This document shows, in pieces, positions 44,986 to 55,300 of a stretch of 64,000 nt of DNA. This stretch comes from Verrucomicrobiales bacterium (GTDB lineage Bacteria > Verrucomicrobiota > Verrucomicrobiia > Verrucomicrobiales > DEV007). Both the position numbers and the translations under genes were made by a program. Every line of letters starts with the position of its first letter. The stretch's first letter is position 1. Under the pieces are notes generated by a model. The model saw nothing but the letters and a program-made list of their open reading frames with translations, was not told the DNA's origin and searched no databases. The stretch is from positions 44,977 to 108,976 of the forward strand of contig JARGNI010000017.1 in assembly GCA_029213195.1 (NCBI GenBank), in the 5' to 3' direction.

Positions 44986-45933
44986 ATGAGCACCGGACTG
45001 CTTCTCGACCGAATTTTTACCCAACACGATCCAGGAGACCATCATCCCGAGGCACCGGGAAGGATCGAGGCGATTCTGAAGGAGCTCGACGGAAAGGATC
45101 TTCCGGAGTCCTGCATCGCCATCGAAGATCGTTCCGTGACGGATGACGAGATCCTACTTGCCCACACCGACGGCTACCTGAAAACCGTTCTCCGCGAAAT
45201 CGACGGGAAGCAATCTGGCCAGCTCAGCACCGGGGACACCCAGTATGGTCTTCGGACTCTCGAAGTGGCACGCAAGGCCAGCGGGGGCCTTCTCAATGCC
45301 GTAGATGGCGTGGTCAAAGGGGATTTCCAGAATGCCTTCTGCGCGGTTCGCCCTCCGGGACATCACGCCACTCCCGATCGCGGGATGGGCTTCTGCGTTT
45401 TCAATCATGCCGCAATCGCCGCCCGCTATGCCCAAAAGGTTCATGGACTCGAACGCGTCGTCGTGATCGACTGGGATGTGCACCACGGAAACGGGACCCA
45501 GGATATCTTCTACTCGGACGACAGTGTTTTTTATTTCTCCACCCACCAGTATCCCTGGTATCCCGGCACCGGGTCCAAAGATGAAACGGGAGCGGGTAAA
45601 GGGCGCGGAACGACTCTGAACGTTCCCCTGCCTGCCGGTTGTGGCATGGAAGAGATCGGAGCCGCTTTTCGTGGTCCTTTTCGAAACAAGATGAAAGACT
45701 TTCGCCCGGACTTGGTCATCATTTCTGCCGGCTTCGATAGCAGACAGGGAGATCCGCTGGGGGATTTCACCTTGTCGGATCAGGATTTCAGCGAGTTGAC
45801 CCGTATCCTCCAGGAGCTTGCCGGAGAGTTTGCCGAACAGCGTCTCGTCTCCGTTCTCGAAGGTGGCTACAACCAGAAAGGTCTCGCCCTCGCAGTTCGC
45901 CATCACCTGGAGACGCTCCTCGGTTCGGAGTGA
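44986..45933 (+). CDS. Histone deacetylase family protein (HDAC/AcuC-like amidohydrolase)
   Basis: A 315-residue zinc amidohydrolase. It has [13 protein letters not shown] at the start, [17 protein letters not shown] in the first half (catalytic His pair), [14 protein letters not shown] with the zinc ligands, [28 protein letters not shown] and LEGGYN. Bacterial members deacetylate acetyl-lysine proteins, polyamines or acetoin-related substrates. The target here cannot be named. All key zinc and catalytic residues are present. Confidence 0.94.
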   Translation: MSTGLLLDRIFTQHDPGDHHPEAPGRIEAILKELDGKDLPESCIAIEDRSVTDDEILLAHTDGYLKTVLREIDGKQSGQLSTGDTQYGLRTLEVARKASGGLLNAVDGVVKGDFQNAFCAVRPPGHHATPDRGMGFCVFNHAAIAARYAQKVHGLERVVVIDWDVHHGNGTQDIFYSDDSVFYFSTHQYPWYPGTGSKDETGAGKGRGTTLNVPLPAGCGMEEIGAAFRGPFRNKMKDFRPDLVIISAGFDSRQGDPLGDFTLSDQDFSELTRILQELAGEFAEQRLVSVLEGGYNQKGLALAVRHHLETLLGSE

Positions 45934-45999
45934 GGTATTCGTCCTCGCAGGATCGGGATTCCCCTTGCGCCGGTCCCTCCGAACCGCTCTGCTATAGCC

Positions 46000-48807
46000 A
46001 TGGCGGAATCCCCTCACCGACTCTTTCTTCTCGATGGCATGGCACTGGTCTACCGTGCCCACTTTGCCCTGATCCGCAGTCCGATCTACACCTCTTCGCG
46101 GATCAACGCCTCGGCACTTTTCGGCTTTACCAATACTCTCCTCGATCTGCTCGAAAAGCATTCCCCCACCCATCTCGCAGTCGCCTTCGACACCGACGAT
46201 CCCACGCCCCGGCACAAAATCTATCCCGAATACAAGGCCAATCGAGATTCCATGCCGGAAGATCTGAGCCTGCAGATCCCGCATGTGAAACGCTTGATCA
46301 AGGCCTTCAACATCCCCGTGATCGAGTGTCCGGGATGGGAAGCCGACGATGTCATCGGCACTCTAGCTCGGCAGGCCGACGCCGACGGTTCCTATGAGAC
46401 CTTCATGGTCACTCCAGACAAGGATTTTGCGCAGCTCGTCACTCCAACAACAAAGATCTACAAACCCGGACGCCAGGGGTCGGCTGCCGAAATTCTCGGC
46501 GAGACCGAAATCTGCGAGAACTGGAGCGTCGAAAATCCTCTCCAGACCATCGACATCCTCGGACTTTGGGGAGACGCCTCGGACAACATCCCCGGGGTCC
46601 CCGGGGTCGGCGAAAAGACCGCCAAGAAGTTGATCGAAAAATACGGCAGCATCGAAAACCTCCTCGACCACACGGATGAGTTGAAAGGGAAGCAGAAGGA
46701 GAATGTGGAGAACAATCGAGAGCAGGCGCTCCTCTCCAAGAAACTTGTCACCATCATGACCGATGCTCCGGTGGAGGTCGGATTTGATGAGATCAAGATC
46801 AGCGAGCGAGACGACGAGGCCATCCAATCACTCTTTGTTGAATTCGAGTTCAACGCCCTCGGGAAACGCCTCTTCGGGAATGATTTCCAGGCAGGACGAG
46901 GCCACGAAACCGCCCAGTCCGATTCCGGTCTCGAAGCCAAGCTCAGGACCATCGAAGACTGCGAGAAAAGCTATCGGTCGATCCGGGCCAGCGACGAGTC
47001 CGGTCGGAAAGAGTTGCTCGCAGAATTGAAGTCCCTCGATGAATTTTGTTTCGACCTCGAAACCGATTCGCTCGACGAGAAGACCGCAAATGTGATCGGA
47101 ATTGCCTTCTCCTGGAAATCCGAAGAAGCGGTCTATCTCGAAATCGCAGGAGGCGAAGAAGGAAAGGCGGTCCTCGAGGAATTTCGCGACCTCTTCTCAG
47201 ATTCCAGCAAAACCAAGATCGGCCACAACCTCAAGTTCGATATCGGCGTCCTGCAGTGGCAGGGTCTCCGCGTCGCGAGCCCGGTCTTCGACACCATGCT
47301 CGCCCACACCGTAATCGAGCCGGACCAGCGTCACAAGATGGACTACCTCGCGGAATCGATGCTCGGATACACCCCGATCTCCTACGACAGCGTCTTTGGA
47401 AAAACCGGGGAAAAGACCGGACAGATGAGCCTCTTCGACGAGGCCGAGATGTCTGGAGAGGATGTGGAAACGGGACCCGACTTCGAAGCCATCGCCCGGT
47501 ATGCCTGCGAAGACGCCGATGTGACCTGGCAACTCGCTGCTTTGCTCAAAGGCAAGATCAAGGAGTTGGATCAGGAAAAGGTGCTCTGCGAGATCGAGTG
47601 CCCTCTCGTTCCCGTTCTCGTGGAGATGGAGGCGGAAGGGATCCGCGTCGACCCGGATACCCTGAGCGAAATCGGGGTTCTTCTCGGGGAGCGAATCTCA
47701 GCACTGGAAAAATCCGTCTTCGAGGCCGCAGGCACCGAGTTCAATCTCAATTCCCCCAAGCAGGTTGGCGAGGTACTCTTCGACAAACTGAAGCTGGTCG
47801 AGAAGCCGAAAAAGACCAAGACCGGTCAATACAAGACCGATGAACAGACCTTGACCTCTCTCGCCGCCAGTCATGGCATTGTTCGGGACATGCTTTCCTT
47901 CCGAGAGGCAGCCAAGCTGAAAAGCACCTATGTCGACGCTCTCCCCGAATCGATTTTCGAAGGAACGGGACGAATTCATACGACTTTTCATCAGTTGATG
48001 ACCGCAACGGGTCGTCTCGCATCGAACAATCCGAATCTTCAGAACATTCCCATCCGTTCCGAGCAAGGCAGAGAGATCCGAAGGGCTTTCGTTCCTCGGA
48101 GTGCAGAGTTCACCCTCCTTGCTGCCGACTACTCGCAGATCGAGCTGCGTGTCATGGCTTCGCTTTGCGAAGACCCGGCCATGATCGAAGCCTTTCAGAA
48201 CAACCAGGACATTCACACGACGACGGCGGCCCGTGTCTTCGGAGTCGAGAACGAGGAAGTCACTTCCGACATGCGTCGCACCGCCAAGATGGTGAACTTT
48301 GGAATCATCTATGGAATTTCCGCCTTCGGATTGTCCCAGCGACTCAATGGAGAAGTCTCCCGAAGCGAAGCCCATGAGATCATCGAAGAATACTTCCGCC
48401 AGTATCCCGGCGTAAAGAATTTCCAGGAACGAACCATCGAGCAGGCCAAGTCCGATGGCTACGTCGAGACCCTGACAGGACGTCGTCGTTACCTGCGGGA
48501 TATCGACTCCCGCAATGGTATGATCCGTTCCGCTGCCGAACGCACGGCGATCAACACTCCCATCCAGGGCACTGCGGCCGATATGATCAAGATCGCCATG
48601 GTCAAAGTCGCCGACCTGCTCCGCGACGGAGACTACCAGACGAAGATGCTCCTGCAGGTCCACGATGAATTGGTCTTCGACCTTCACAAAGAAGAGAGCG
48701 ACGAAGTCATCCCGAAAATCGAGGATGCAATGAAGGAGGCACTGCCTCTCGCGGTTCCCATCGTGGTGGAATCCGGCACCGGGGACAACTGGCTCGAAGC
48801 GCACTAG
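46000..48807 (+). CDS. polA: DNA polymerase I
   Basis: A full-length 935-residue PolA. The 5'-3' exonuclease domain (about 1-300) has LLDGMALVYRAHFAL, AFDTDDPTPRH, WEADDVIGTLA and PGVPGVGEKTA. The 3'-5' exonuclease (about 345-530) keeps its catalytic residues: FDLETD near 352, IGHNLKFDIG and YACEDAD. The polymerase domain shows DYSQIELRVMASLCED near 710, RRTAKMVNFGIIYGISAFG and QVHDELVFDL near 886. It replaces RNA primers and fills repair gaps. Many bacterial PolA proteins have a dead proofreading site; this one appears to keep it. Confidence 0.98.
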   Translation: MAESPHRLFLLDGMALVYRAHFALIRSPIYTSSRINASALFGFTNTLLDLLEKHSPTHLAVAFDTDDPTPRHKIYPEYKANRDSMPEDLSLQIPHVKRLIKAFNIPVIECPGWEADDVIGTLARQADADGSYETFMVTPDKDFAQLVTPTTKIYKPGRQGSAAEILGETEICENWSVENPLQTIDILGLWGDASDNIPGVPGVGEKTAKKLIEKYGSIENLLDHTDELKGKQKENVENNREQALLSKKLVTIMTDAPVEVGFDEIKISERDDEAIQSLFVEFEFNALGKRLFGNDFQAGRGHETAQSDSGLEAKLRTIEDCEKSYRSIRASDESGRKELLAELKSLDEFCFDLETDSLDEKTANVIGIAFSWKSEEAVYLEIAGGEEGKAVLEEFRDLFSDSSKTKIGHNLKFDIGVLQWQGLRVASPVFDTMLAHTVIEPDQRHKMDYLAESMLGYTPISYDSVFGKTGEKTGQMSLFDEAEMSGEDVETGPDFEAIARYACEDADVTWQLAALLKGKIKELDQEKVLCEIECPLVPVLVEMEAEGIRVDPDTLSEIGVLLGERISALEKSVFEAAGTEFNLNSPKQVGEVLFDKLKLVEKPKKTKTGQYKTDEQTLTSLAASHGIVRDMLSFREAAKLKSTYVDALPESIFEGTGRIHTTFHQLMTATGRLASNNPNLQNIPIRSEQGREIRRAFVPRSAEFTLLAADYSQIELRVMASLCEDPAMIEAFQNNQDIHTTTAARVFGVENEEVTSDMRRTAKMVNFGIIYGISAFGLSQRLNGEVSRSEAHEIIEEYFRQYPGVKNFQERTIEQAKSDGYVETLTGRRRYLRDIDSRNGMIRSAAERTAINTPIQGTAADMIKIAMVKVADLLRDGDYQTKMLLQVHDELVFDLHKEESDEVIPKIEDAMKEALPLAVPIVVESGTGDNWLEAH

Positions 48808-48938
48808 CCAACACTGGTGTGCTTCCCAGTTTCCGCGATCTTTTCGAAGGCTCGCGACGAATTGCGCCGCTTGAACTTGGTGAGAGGGGTAATACCTTCT
48901 CCGAGTTCCTCTATCCGGGTCTCCCTCTTCCGCCTTCT

Positions 48939-49916
48939 ATGTCCGACTCCAGTTCTTTCCCCAGGTACAGCCGCCGCGACGCCTTCCGCATGACAGGAGG
49001 AGGTGCAGCCGCCCTGTTTCTCAGCAATTGCCGGACGATGCCGGACGGGAGTTCCACTGCCGATATCAACCGCCCACCGAGACTACCCTGGCCAACCGTT
49101 TTCAAGGGGGAAGCCAAGTTCCGCCAGCTCTGCGATCAAGCCCGGAGAAAGCGGTGGACCTCCCTCCCAATCGGGCAGAGAACGACGGCATTCGGGTTGG
49201 CTCTCTGTGGAACACCCTACGTGAACTACACCCTTGAGATCGACGACCGCGTCGAATCACCTTCGGTCAATTTCAACGGAATGGATTGCTGGACCTTCTA
49301 TGAGACCTCCCTCGCCATGGCCCGTCTCATCAAGAATCCATCATCGCTTTGGACCCGGGAAGCACTTCTCCACTATATCGAGTTGGAACGCTATCGCAGT
49401 GGCCGCTGCGATGGCACCTACGTCAGCCGCATGCATCATCTCGAAGAGGTGTTTGCGGACAATCAGCAGCGTGGGCTGGGGAAGAACGTTACGCCGTCTC
49501 TTGGAGGAGTTCCGCTTCGGAGACGGGTTCGCTACATGCAAACCCAGACCGCCGTGCGGAACTCCCGCTACTTGCGAAATGATCCCTCGATGGTCACGCA
49601 GATGGCCCGAATCGAAAGTCACATCTCCACCCTGCCGGTCACTTACATCCCCAACTCGAAAGTCGCCTCGATCGAATCGAGAATTCAGGATGGTGATGTA
49701 CTCGCGATCGTGACCAACTGGCACTCCACCTACACCTCTCACGTGGGGCTCGCGAAGCGCGATGGTTCCACCTGTCGGTTCATGCATGCGAGCTCTTCCC
49801 GTAGCAAGGGGCGCCAATGCCTCGTCGACGTTCGCATCTCCCAATACCTTCGCGAGAAAAGAACCAATATCGGGTTGATCGTTTTTCGGCCTGGCGAAGC
49901 TCCCTTGATCGGTTGA
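48939..49916 (+). CDS. DUF1460 family protein (NlpC/P60-like amidase)
   Basis: The start is set at ATG 48939 (MSDSSSFPRYSRRDAFRMTG), giving a Tat-like signal with a twin arginine and 325 residues. The catalytic Cys is in FNGMDCWTFYETSLAMARL and the His in SHVGLAKRDG; RFMHASSSRS follows. This is the DUF1460 pattern, a papain-like fold related to N-acetylmuramoyl-L-alanine amidases of the NlpC/P60 kind. The likely substrate is a cell wall peptide or a lipopeptide, not proven. It lies 131 bases after polA. Confidence 0.85.
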   Translation: MSDSSSFPRYSRRDAFRMTGGGAAALFLSNCRTMPDGSSTADINRPPRLPWPTVFKGEAKFRQLCDQARRKRWTSLPIGQRTTAFGLALCGTPYVNYTLEIDDRVESPSVNFNGMDCWTFYETSLAMARLIKNPSSLWTREALLHYIELERYRSGRCDGTYVSRMHHLEEVFADNQQRGLGKNVTPSLGGVPLRRRVRYMQTQTAVRNSRYLRNDPSMVTQMARIESHISTLPVTYIPNSKVASIESRIQDGDVLAIVTNWHSTYTSHVGLAKRDGSTCRFMHASSSRSKGRQCLVDVRISQYLREKRTNIGLIVFRPGEAPLIG

Positions 49917-49962
49917 AGGTTCAAACTCAGTCGAGGCAGTTCGAGGCCTACCTACTCGTTTG

Positions 49963-50295
49963 TCATTTCACCTTCTTGACGAACTGGGCCTTCAATCCGA
50001 TCGCGATGCCATCCATTTTGCAGGAGATCTCGTGATCCCCATCGACGAGGCGAATCGGCTTCGACTTCATGCCGCTCTTCAAGGTCTTCGAAGTGCCTTT
50101 CAACTTCAGGTCCTTGATCATCTGGACCACATCCCCATCTTCAAGAACATTCCCAAAAGCGTCTTTGACTACCCTCTCCTCCGATAGCTCGTCTTCCTCT
50201 TTGTCCCATTCGTGACCACAGGTCATGCATTCGAATTTCTCAGGAAGATCGAGAATGTCGTTCATCGAACAATAGGGACAGATCGTTTCTGACAT
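49963..50295 (-). CDS. PhnA-type zinc ribbon protein
   Basis: A 110-residue protein. A zinc ribbon at the N terminus (CPYCSMNDILDLPEKFECMTCGHEW) precedes the PhnA domain (VVKDAFGNVLEDGDVVQMIKDLK, KPIRLVDGDHEISCKMDGIAIGLKAQFVKK). The family was named after an alkylphosphonate gene cluster, but many copies occur far from phosphonate genes and their role is unknown. No phn gene is in the window. It lies just downstream of tsf and its terminator, on the same strand. Confidence 0.92.
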   Translation of the reverse strand: MSETICPYCSMNDILDLPEKFECMTCGHEWDKEEDELSEERVVKDAFGNVLEDGDVVQMIKDLKLKGTSKTLKSGMKSKPIRLVDGDHEISCKMDGIAIGLKAQFVKKVK

Positions 50296-50325
50296 GACTA
50301 GAGGAGTGCGGGGATAGAAAACAAA

Positions 50326-50354
50326 AAGCCCGCTCCTCGGAAAGAAGCGGGCTT
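50326..50354 (-). terminator. Rho-independent terminator of tsf
   Basis: On the minus strand the stem AAGCCCGCT (50354-50346) pairs with AGCGGGCTT (50334-50326) around an 11-base loop. A T-rich run follows (complement of the A run at 50317-50327). It lies 35 bases after the tsf stop codon. It would separate tsf from the PhnA gene. Confidence 0.85.
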
Positions 50355-50388
50355 CGTGAAATAAGATTCAGGGAACAAGGCGCGAGAC

Positions 50389-51273
50389 TTACTCCGCCTC
50401 TTCACCGAGACCGTAACGAGCAAAGCGGCTGATCGAAACCGTGTCGCCAGTCTCTTTCTCGAGATCGGCAATGAGGTCTTTGATCGACTTGTCGCCGTCC
50501 TTGATGAAAGCCTGCTCGAGAAGACAATTCGTTGCGTAGAACTTACCCATCTTTCCACCGATGATCTTTTCGATGATTTCAGCAGGCTTGTCTTTCATCT
50601 GCTCGCGGAAAATGTCCTTTTCCTTTTCCACGAGGTCGGCAGGAACTTCGTCCCGATCGATACAGATCGGCTGAGCTGCGGCGATGTGAAGCGTGAGGTC
50701 CTTGACGAAATTCGTAAACGCTTCTGAAGACTCCGTTTCCGCTTTTCCAGTGGCAACTTCGACGAGAACGCCGACGCGTCCCTGCATGTGAATGTAGGAG
50801 GCAACCACGCCCGTGGACCCGAGCTCATATTTTGCAAAGCGCGTAAGCCCCATGTTTTCACCCAACTGGCCAACCTTGGCCTTGATGAATTCATCGAGAG
50901 TATCGGCATCGCCGGAGAATGGCTGGGTGAGCAATTCGTCGACGGTGTCAACGCTGTCGCTGGAAGCGATGTGATCGAGGATCTCGTTCACGAAACTCTG
51001 GAAGTTTTCGTTCTTCGCAACAAAGTCCGTCTCGCAGTTCACCTCGACAAGGATACCCGTCTTGGCATCCTCCGAGATACGAGCCGCAACGACGCCTTCC
51101 TTGGCGGCACGGCCTGCTTTCTTCTCAGCATCCGCGATGCCTTTCTTCCGAAGAATGGTTTCTGCTTCTTCCAGGTCTCCATTCGCTTCCGCAAGCGCAG
51201 CTTTGCAGTCCATCATTCCCGCATTCGTCTTGTCGCGGAGGGTCTTAATCAGTCCAACAGTGATCTCGGCCAT
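50389..51273 (-). CDS. tsf: Elongation factor Ts
   Basis: A 294-residue EF-Ts. The UBA-like N-terminal domain (ITVGLIKTLRDKTNAGMMDC, residues 4-23) is followed by the ADAEKKAGRAAKEGVV linker and the conserved TDFVAKNENF motif that contacts EF-Tu. Two core domains follow (GRVGVLVEVATGKAE; CIDRDEVPADLVEKEK). EF-Ts recharges EF-Tu with GTP. No Shine-Dalgarno is seen; CCACCC lies 8 bases before the ATG. It is preceded by rpsB with 129 bases between, including a strong hairpin. Confidence 0.97.
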   Translation of the reverse strand: MAEITVGLIKTLRDKTNAGMMDCKAALAEANGDLEEAETILRKKGIADAEKKAGRAAKEGVVAARISEDAKTGILVEVNCETDFVAKNENFQSFVNEILDHIASSDSVDTVDELLTQPFSGDADTLDEFIKAKVGQLGENMGLTRFAKYELGSTGVVASYIHMQGRVGVLVEVATGKAETESSEAFTNFVKDLTLHIAAAQPICIDRDEVPADLVEKEKDIFREQMKDKPAEIIEKIIGGKMGKFYATNCLLEQAFIKDGDKSIKDLIADLEKETGDTVSISRFARYGLGEEAE

Positions 51274-51308
51274 AGTATGTAGGGTGGTTTGGGATAAAAA
51301 TAAGAGGT

Positions 51309-51344
51309 TCGATCGTGTCGCATTTGTTCCGCGACATCGATCGA
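51309..51344 (-). promoter_or_regulatory. Strong hairpin with T run between rpsB and tsf, probable attenuator
   Basis: The minus strand folds into a stem of 13 pairs with one bulged base: TCGATCGATGTCGC (51344-51331) against GCGACACGATCGA (51321-51309), with a 9-base loop. A few bases later the RNA has TTATTTTTA. A second perfect 8-base stem (GATCCAGC at 51383-51390 with GCTGGATC at 51397-51404) lies at the rpsB stop codon. The pair looks like an attenuator that lowers tsf expression relative to rpsB. Confidence 0.65.
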
Positions 51345-51402
51345 CTTGTCACGTCCCAACTGTGTCAGGATTTCGTGACAGAGATCCAGCGAAACAGCTG
51401 GA

Positions 51403-52083
51403 TCAGGAGGCTGCGTTTACGACGGGGTCGATGAGCTTCTTCAGCACGACTCGAATCGAGCGAATCGCGTCGTCATTGGAGACGATGGGGTAGTCGACGA
51501 GATCAGGGTCCGCATTCGAGTCCACCATCGCCACGATGGGGATGTGGAGCTTGCGGGCCTCATTGATCGCATTGTATTCACGAGCCGAATCCACGATAAC
51601 AACTGCGTCAGGCAGATTGACCATGTTCCGGATTCCGGAAAGACGAAGGTGAAGCTTGCTCTTCTCGCGATTGAGGGAGGCGAGCTCCTTTTTGCTCATC
51701 TTCTTGAAGTCCGGAGATTTCTCCAGATTCTCGAGAGACTCCATGCGCCCGACGCTACGACGAACCGTCTCACTGTTGGTGAGGGTTCCGCCGAGCCAGC
51801 GGTGATTGACGTAAAATTGTCCGGTCGCTTCAGCGGCTTCACGAACGGCATCCTGGGCCTGGCGCTTGCAGCCAACGAAGAGGATCTTCTTGTTCTTCGA
51901 GACGAGGTCGGCCAGAAATTTCCCTGCCGCATCAAGTTGTTCGACGGTCTTCTCGAGATCGATGAGGTGCACTTTGTGCTTCTCTCCAAGAATGTAGTTC
52001 CGCATCTTGGGATTCCATTTCTGGGACTGGTGACCGAAATGGACTCCAGCTTCGACGAGTTCAGTAATGAGTTCGTTTGACAT
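51403..52083 (-). CDS. rpsB: 30S ribosomal protein S2
   Basis: A 226-residue S2 with LVEAGVHFGHQSQKWNPKM at the start, ILFVGCKRQAQDAVREAAE, FYVNHRWLGGTLTNSETV, LPDAVVIVDSAREYNAINEA and the final IPIVAMVDSNADPDLVDYPI. S2 binds the 30S subunit near the S1 site. A CCACC motif lies 6 bases before the ATG; an AAGGAAG stretch lies further upstream (about 13 bases), too distant for a normal Shine-Dalgarno. It lies after rpoC with 232 bases between. Confidence 0.98.
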   Translation of the reverse strand: MSNELITELVEAGVHFGHQSQKWNPKMRNYILGEKHKVHLIDLEKTVEQLDAAGKFLADLVSKNKKILFVGCKRQAQDAVREAAEATGQFYVNHRWLGGTLTNSETVRRSVGRMESLENLEKSPDFKKMSKKELASLNREKSKLHLRLSGIRNMVNLPDAVVIVDSAREYNAINEARKLHIPIVAMVDSNADPDLVDYPIVSNDDAIRSIRVVLKKLIDPVVNAAS

Positions 52084-52260
52084 GTTTTTGGTGGCTTCCT
52101 TTTAGCAGGTCGCCGGGGGGTGGATTTCGTGAAGCGCCATCTGGTTGACTCGCTGTTCCTGGCTCTCGCCAAGATTTCTCACTTCACTGTTTCTTGGTAT
52201 TCAGATGGTATGCGAGGGGCGGCACTTAACCGTGGTTCCGCCCAAAATCAAGAGAAAGGT

Positions 52261-52289
52261 GAGGCGCGGACCTTCAAGATCCGCGCCTC
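52261..52289 (-). terminator. Hairpin downstream of rpoC, probable terminator
   Basis: A perfect 10-base stem (GAGGCGCGGA at 52261-52270 and TCCGCGCCTC at 52280-52289) with a 9-base loop lies 27 bases after the rpoC stop. The sequence that follows on the minus strand is only partly T-rich (CACCTTTCTCTTG). It probably ends or weakens transcription between rpoC and rpsB. Confidence 0.6.
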
Positions 52290-52315
52290 GAGAATTCATA
52301 AGAATGGATTCGGGA

Positions 52316-55300
52316 TCAGGCGAGTTCCTCGAGGACCTCTTCCTCTTCGGTCTTCTCCGCTTCTTCCTTGGCCTTAGCCAGCTCTTCGGCGGTGACATAC
52401 TCCTCGACCCGAATATTCCGAGTCGTCGTGAAACCGGTTCCGGCAGGAATCAGGTGCCCCATGATGACGTTCTCCTTGAATCCACGGAGGTAATCGAGTT
52501 TTCCAAGCGTGGAAGCTTCGGTGAGAACTCGCGTCGTGTCCTGGAAGGAGGCAGCCGAAATAAAGCTGTCCGTTTCGAGAGATGCCTTCGTGATACCGAG
52601 GAGAACAGGCTCCCCTTCCGCTGGCTTACCACCTTGTTCGGTGATATCGGCGTTGATGACCTCGAAGGTCGTCTTCTCGATCTGGTCACCCCAGAGGAAC
52701 TGGGTATCACCAGGATCGGTAATGCGAACCTTGCGAAGCATCTGGCGAATGATGATCTCGATGTGCTTGTCGTTGATCTCCACTCCCTGCAGACGATAAA
52801 CGTCCTGCACCTCGCTGACGAGGTGCTCCATGAGAGCGTGTGGCCCCAGGATCTCGAGAATGTCATGCGGGATAACGGCACCCTCGGTCAGCTTCTGACC
52901 CTTGTGAACCGTATCACCAGGCTGGACCAGATAGTGCTTTCCAAGAGGGATGAGGTGTTCTTCCTGCTCTCCCGAGTCGGCGTCGGTCACGATCAGTTTC
53001 CGCTTCGCACGAACGGTTCCTCCGAGGGAAACCTCTCCGTCGATCTTGGCGATCTCGGCAACTTCCTTCGGCTTCCGAGCTTCGAAAAGCTCGGCGACAC
53101 GAGGAAGACCACCGGTGATGTCCTTGGTTTCGGAAACCTTTCGCGGCGTCTTGGCGAGCTGGCCACCGCCCTCGACCTTCTGACCTTCCTTCACCGAGAG
53201 GTGAGCCCCGGTTGGGATGGAGTAGGTCGCGAGTTCGTCACCCGACTTGGGATCGACGATGAGAATCTGCGGGTGCAGGTCCTCCTTGTGTTCGATCACG
53301 ACAAGTCCCTTGGTGTTGGTCTCCTTGTCGATTTCCGTATCAAGGGTAATGCCCTGGATCATGTCGCGGAAGACAATCTTACCGGCTTTCTCCGTGATGA
53401 CCGGAACGCTGTAGGGGTCCCAGGTGGCGAGAGTCGCGCCTTTCTTGATCTCCGCATTGTCGGCAATCCGGATTTCGGATCCACTGACAATATTGTAGGA
53501 CTCGAGCTCGCGCCCGTCCTTGTCGTGAATCGAAATGGTTCCGTTCTTGTTCAGAGCCACGAAAGTCTTGTCCGGCGTTTCCACCGTCCGGAGGTTGTTG
53601 TAGTGCACAACCCCCTTCGACTTCACTTTGATGATCGGCTGCTTGAATGTTCCCGAAGCCACACCGCCAACGTGGAAGGTACGCATCGTAAGCTGCGTTC
53701 CAGGCTCCCCGATCGACTGGGCAGCGACAATACCAACGGCTTCTCCCACCTTCGCCATTTCGTTGGTGGCGAGGTTCATTCCGTAGCACTTTGCACAACA
53801 ACCGCGTCGGCTCTCACAAGTGAGGACGGAACGGATCTTGAGTTGCTCGTGCCCGATGTCGTTGAGACGGAGAGCAACCTCTTCGTCGATCATGTCACCG
53901 GGAGTGACCACGGTTTCGTCCCCGTTGACCACCTTCTCGGCAGCAACACGTCCGTAGATTCGAGTCTTGAGATCGACGACCTCTTCGTCTCCTTCATAGA
54001 TGGACTTCACGGTGATCCCGTTGGCAGTACCACAATCCTGCTCGGTAATGATCACATCCTGAGCCACATCGACGAGTTTCCGGGTCATGTATCCGGAGTC
54101 CGCCGTCTTCAGCGCGGTATCGGCGAGACCTTTACGGGCTCCGTGCGTCGAGATGAAATACTCGAGAACGGAAAGACCAGAACGGAAGTTCGAAATAATC
54201 GGGCGCTCAATGATCTCACCAGAAGGCTTGGCCATGAGACCCCGCATACCGGAAAGCTGCTTGATCTGCTGACGGTTACCCCGAGCACCTGAATCGACCA
54301 TCATGAACAACGGGCTCGGAAGATCTTTTCCTGCGTTGTGTTCAATGGTTCGGAAGAGTGCCTTGGTGATCTCATCACCAGCGTGAGTCCAGATATCGAC
54401 GATCTTGTTGTAACGCTCCTTGTTGGTAATGACACCGGCGCGGTACTGATCGTTTGCCTTCTGAACTTCCGCAGACGCTTGCTGGACCTCGACTTCCTTC
54501 TCGTCGGGAATAATCATGTCGAAAATTCCAACCGAAGTTCCGGAGCGGGTCGCCTCTTTGAATCCAAGAGACTTCAGAGCATCGAGTGACTTCACCGTGC
54601 CATCCTGACCTGCGGTCTGGTAACAACGCCAAATGATGTCGGAAAGCTGCTTTTTACCTGCCGTCTCGTTGAAGAATCCAAGCTCTTCTGGCCAGATTTC
54701 GTTGAAACGAACTCGTCCGGCGGTCGTAATGATGATCTTGCGCTCCTTGTCACCAAAGATGCGCTCATCCTTCCCAAAATCGGGATTCCGCATCCGGATC
54801 GGATCGTGCATATCGATCGAGCGGTTTGCGACGGCAAACTCCACTTCGGAAGTATCCGCGAACAAAGGAAGCTTGGGCTCAAGATCCGGATCGCGAAGCG
54901 GGATGAGACGGCAATACGTCAGGAAGTAACTTCCCAAAGTAATATCCTGCGAAGGCGTCGTGATAGGCTTACCACTCGACGGGGTGAAGATGTTGTTGGG
55001 AGCCAGCATCAACATGCGAGCTTCCATCTGCGCCTCAACGGAGAGAGGCACGTGAACCGCCATCTGGTCACCATCGAAGTCCGCGTTGTAGGCGGTACAA
55101 ACGAGTGGGTGGACCCGGATCGCCGATCCCTCGATCAGGACCGGTTCGAAAGCCTGGATCGAAAGACGGTGGAGGGTCGGTGCTCGGTTCAGCAGAACCG
55201 GGTGTCCCTTGGTCACCTCTTCGAGAATATCCCAGACTTCGGGAGTCTTGCGCTCGATGAGCTTCTTCGCGCTTCGCACCGTGTGCACGTAGCCGAGCTC

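Noticed and set aside
49963..50295. PhnA gene as evidence for phosphonate use
   Set aside because: No C-P lyase or phosphonate genes are nearby; free-standing PhnA proteins are common without such a role.
52145..54292. A 715-residue open frame on the + strand, antisense to rpoC
   Set aside because: rpoC is certain here; the antisense product has no family features.
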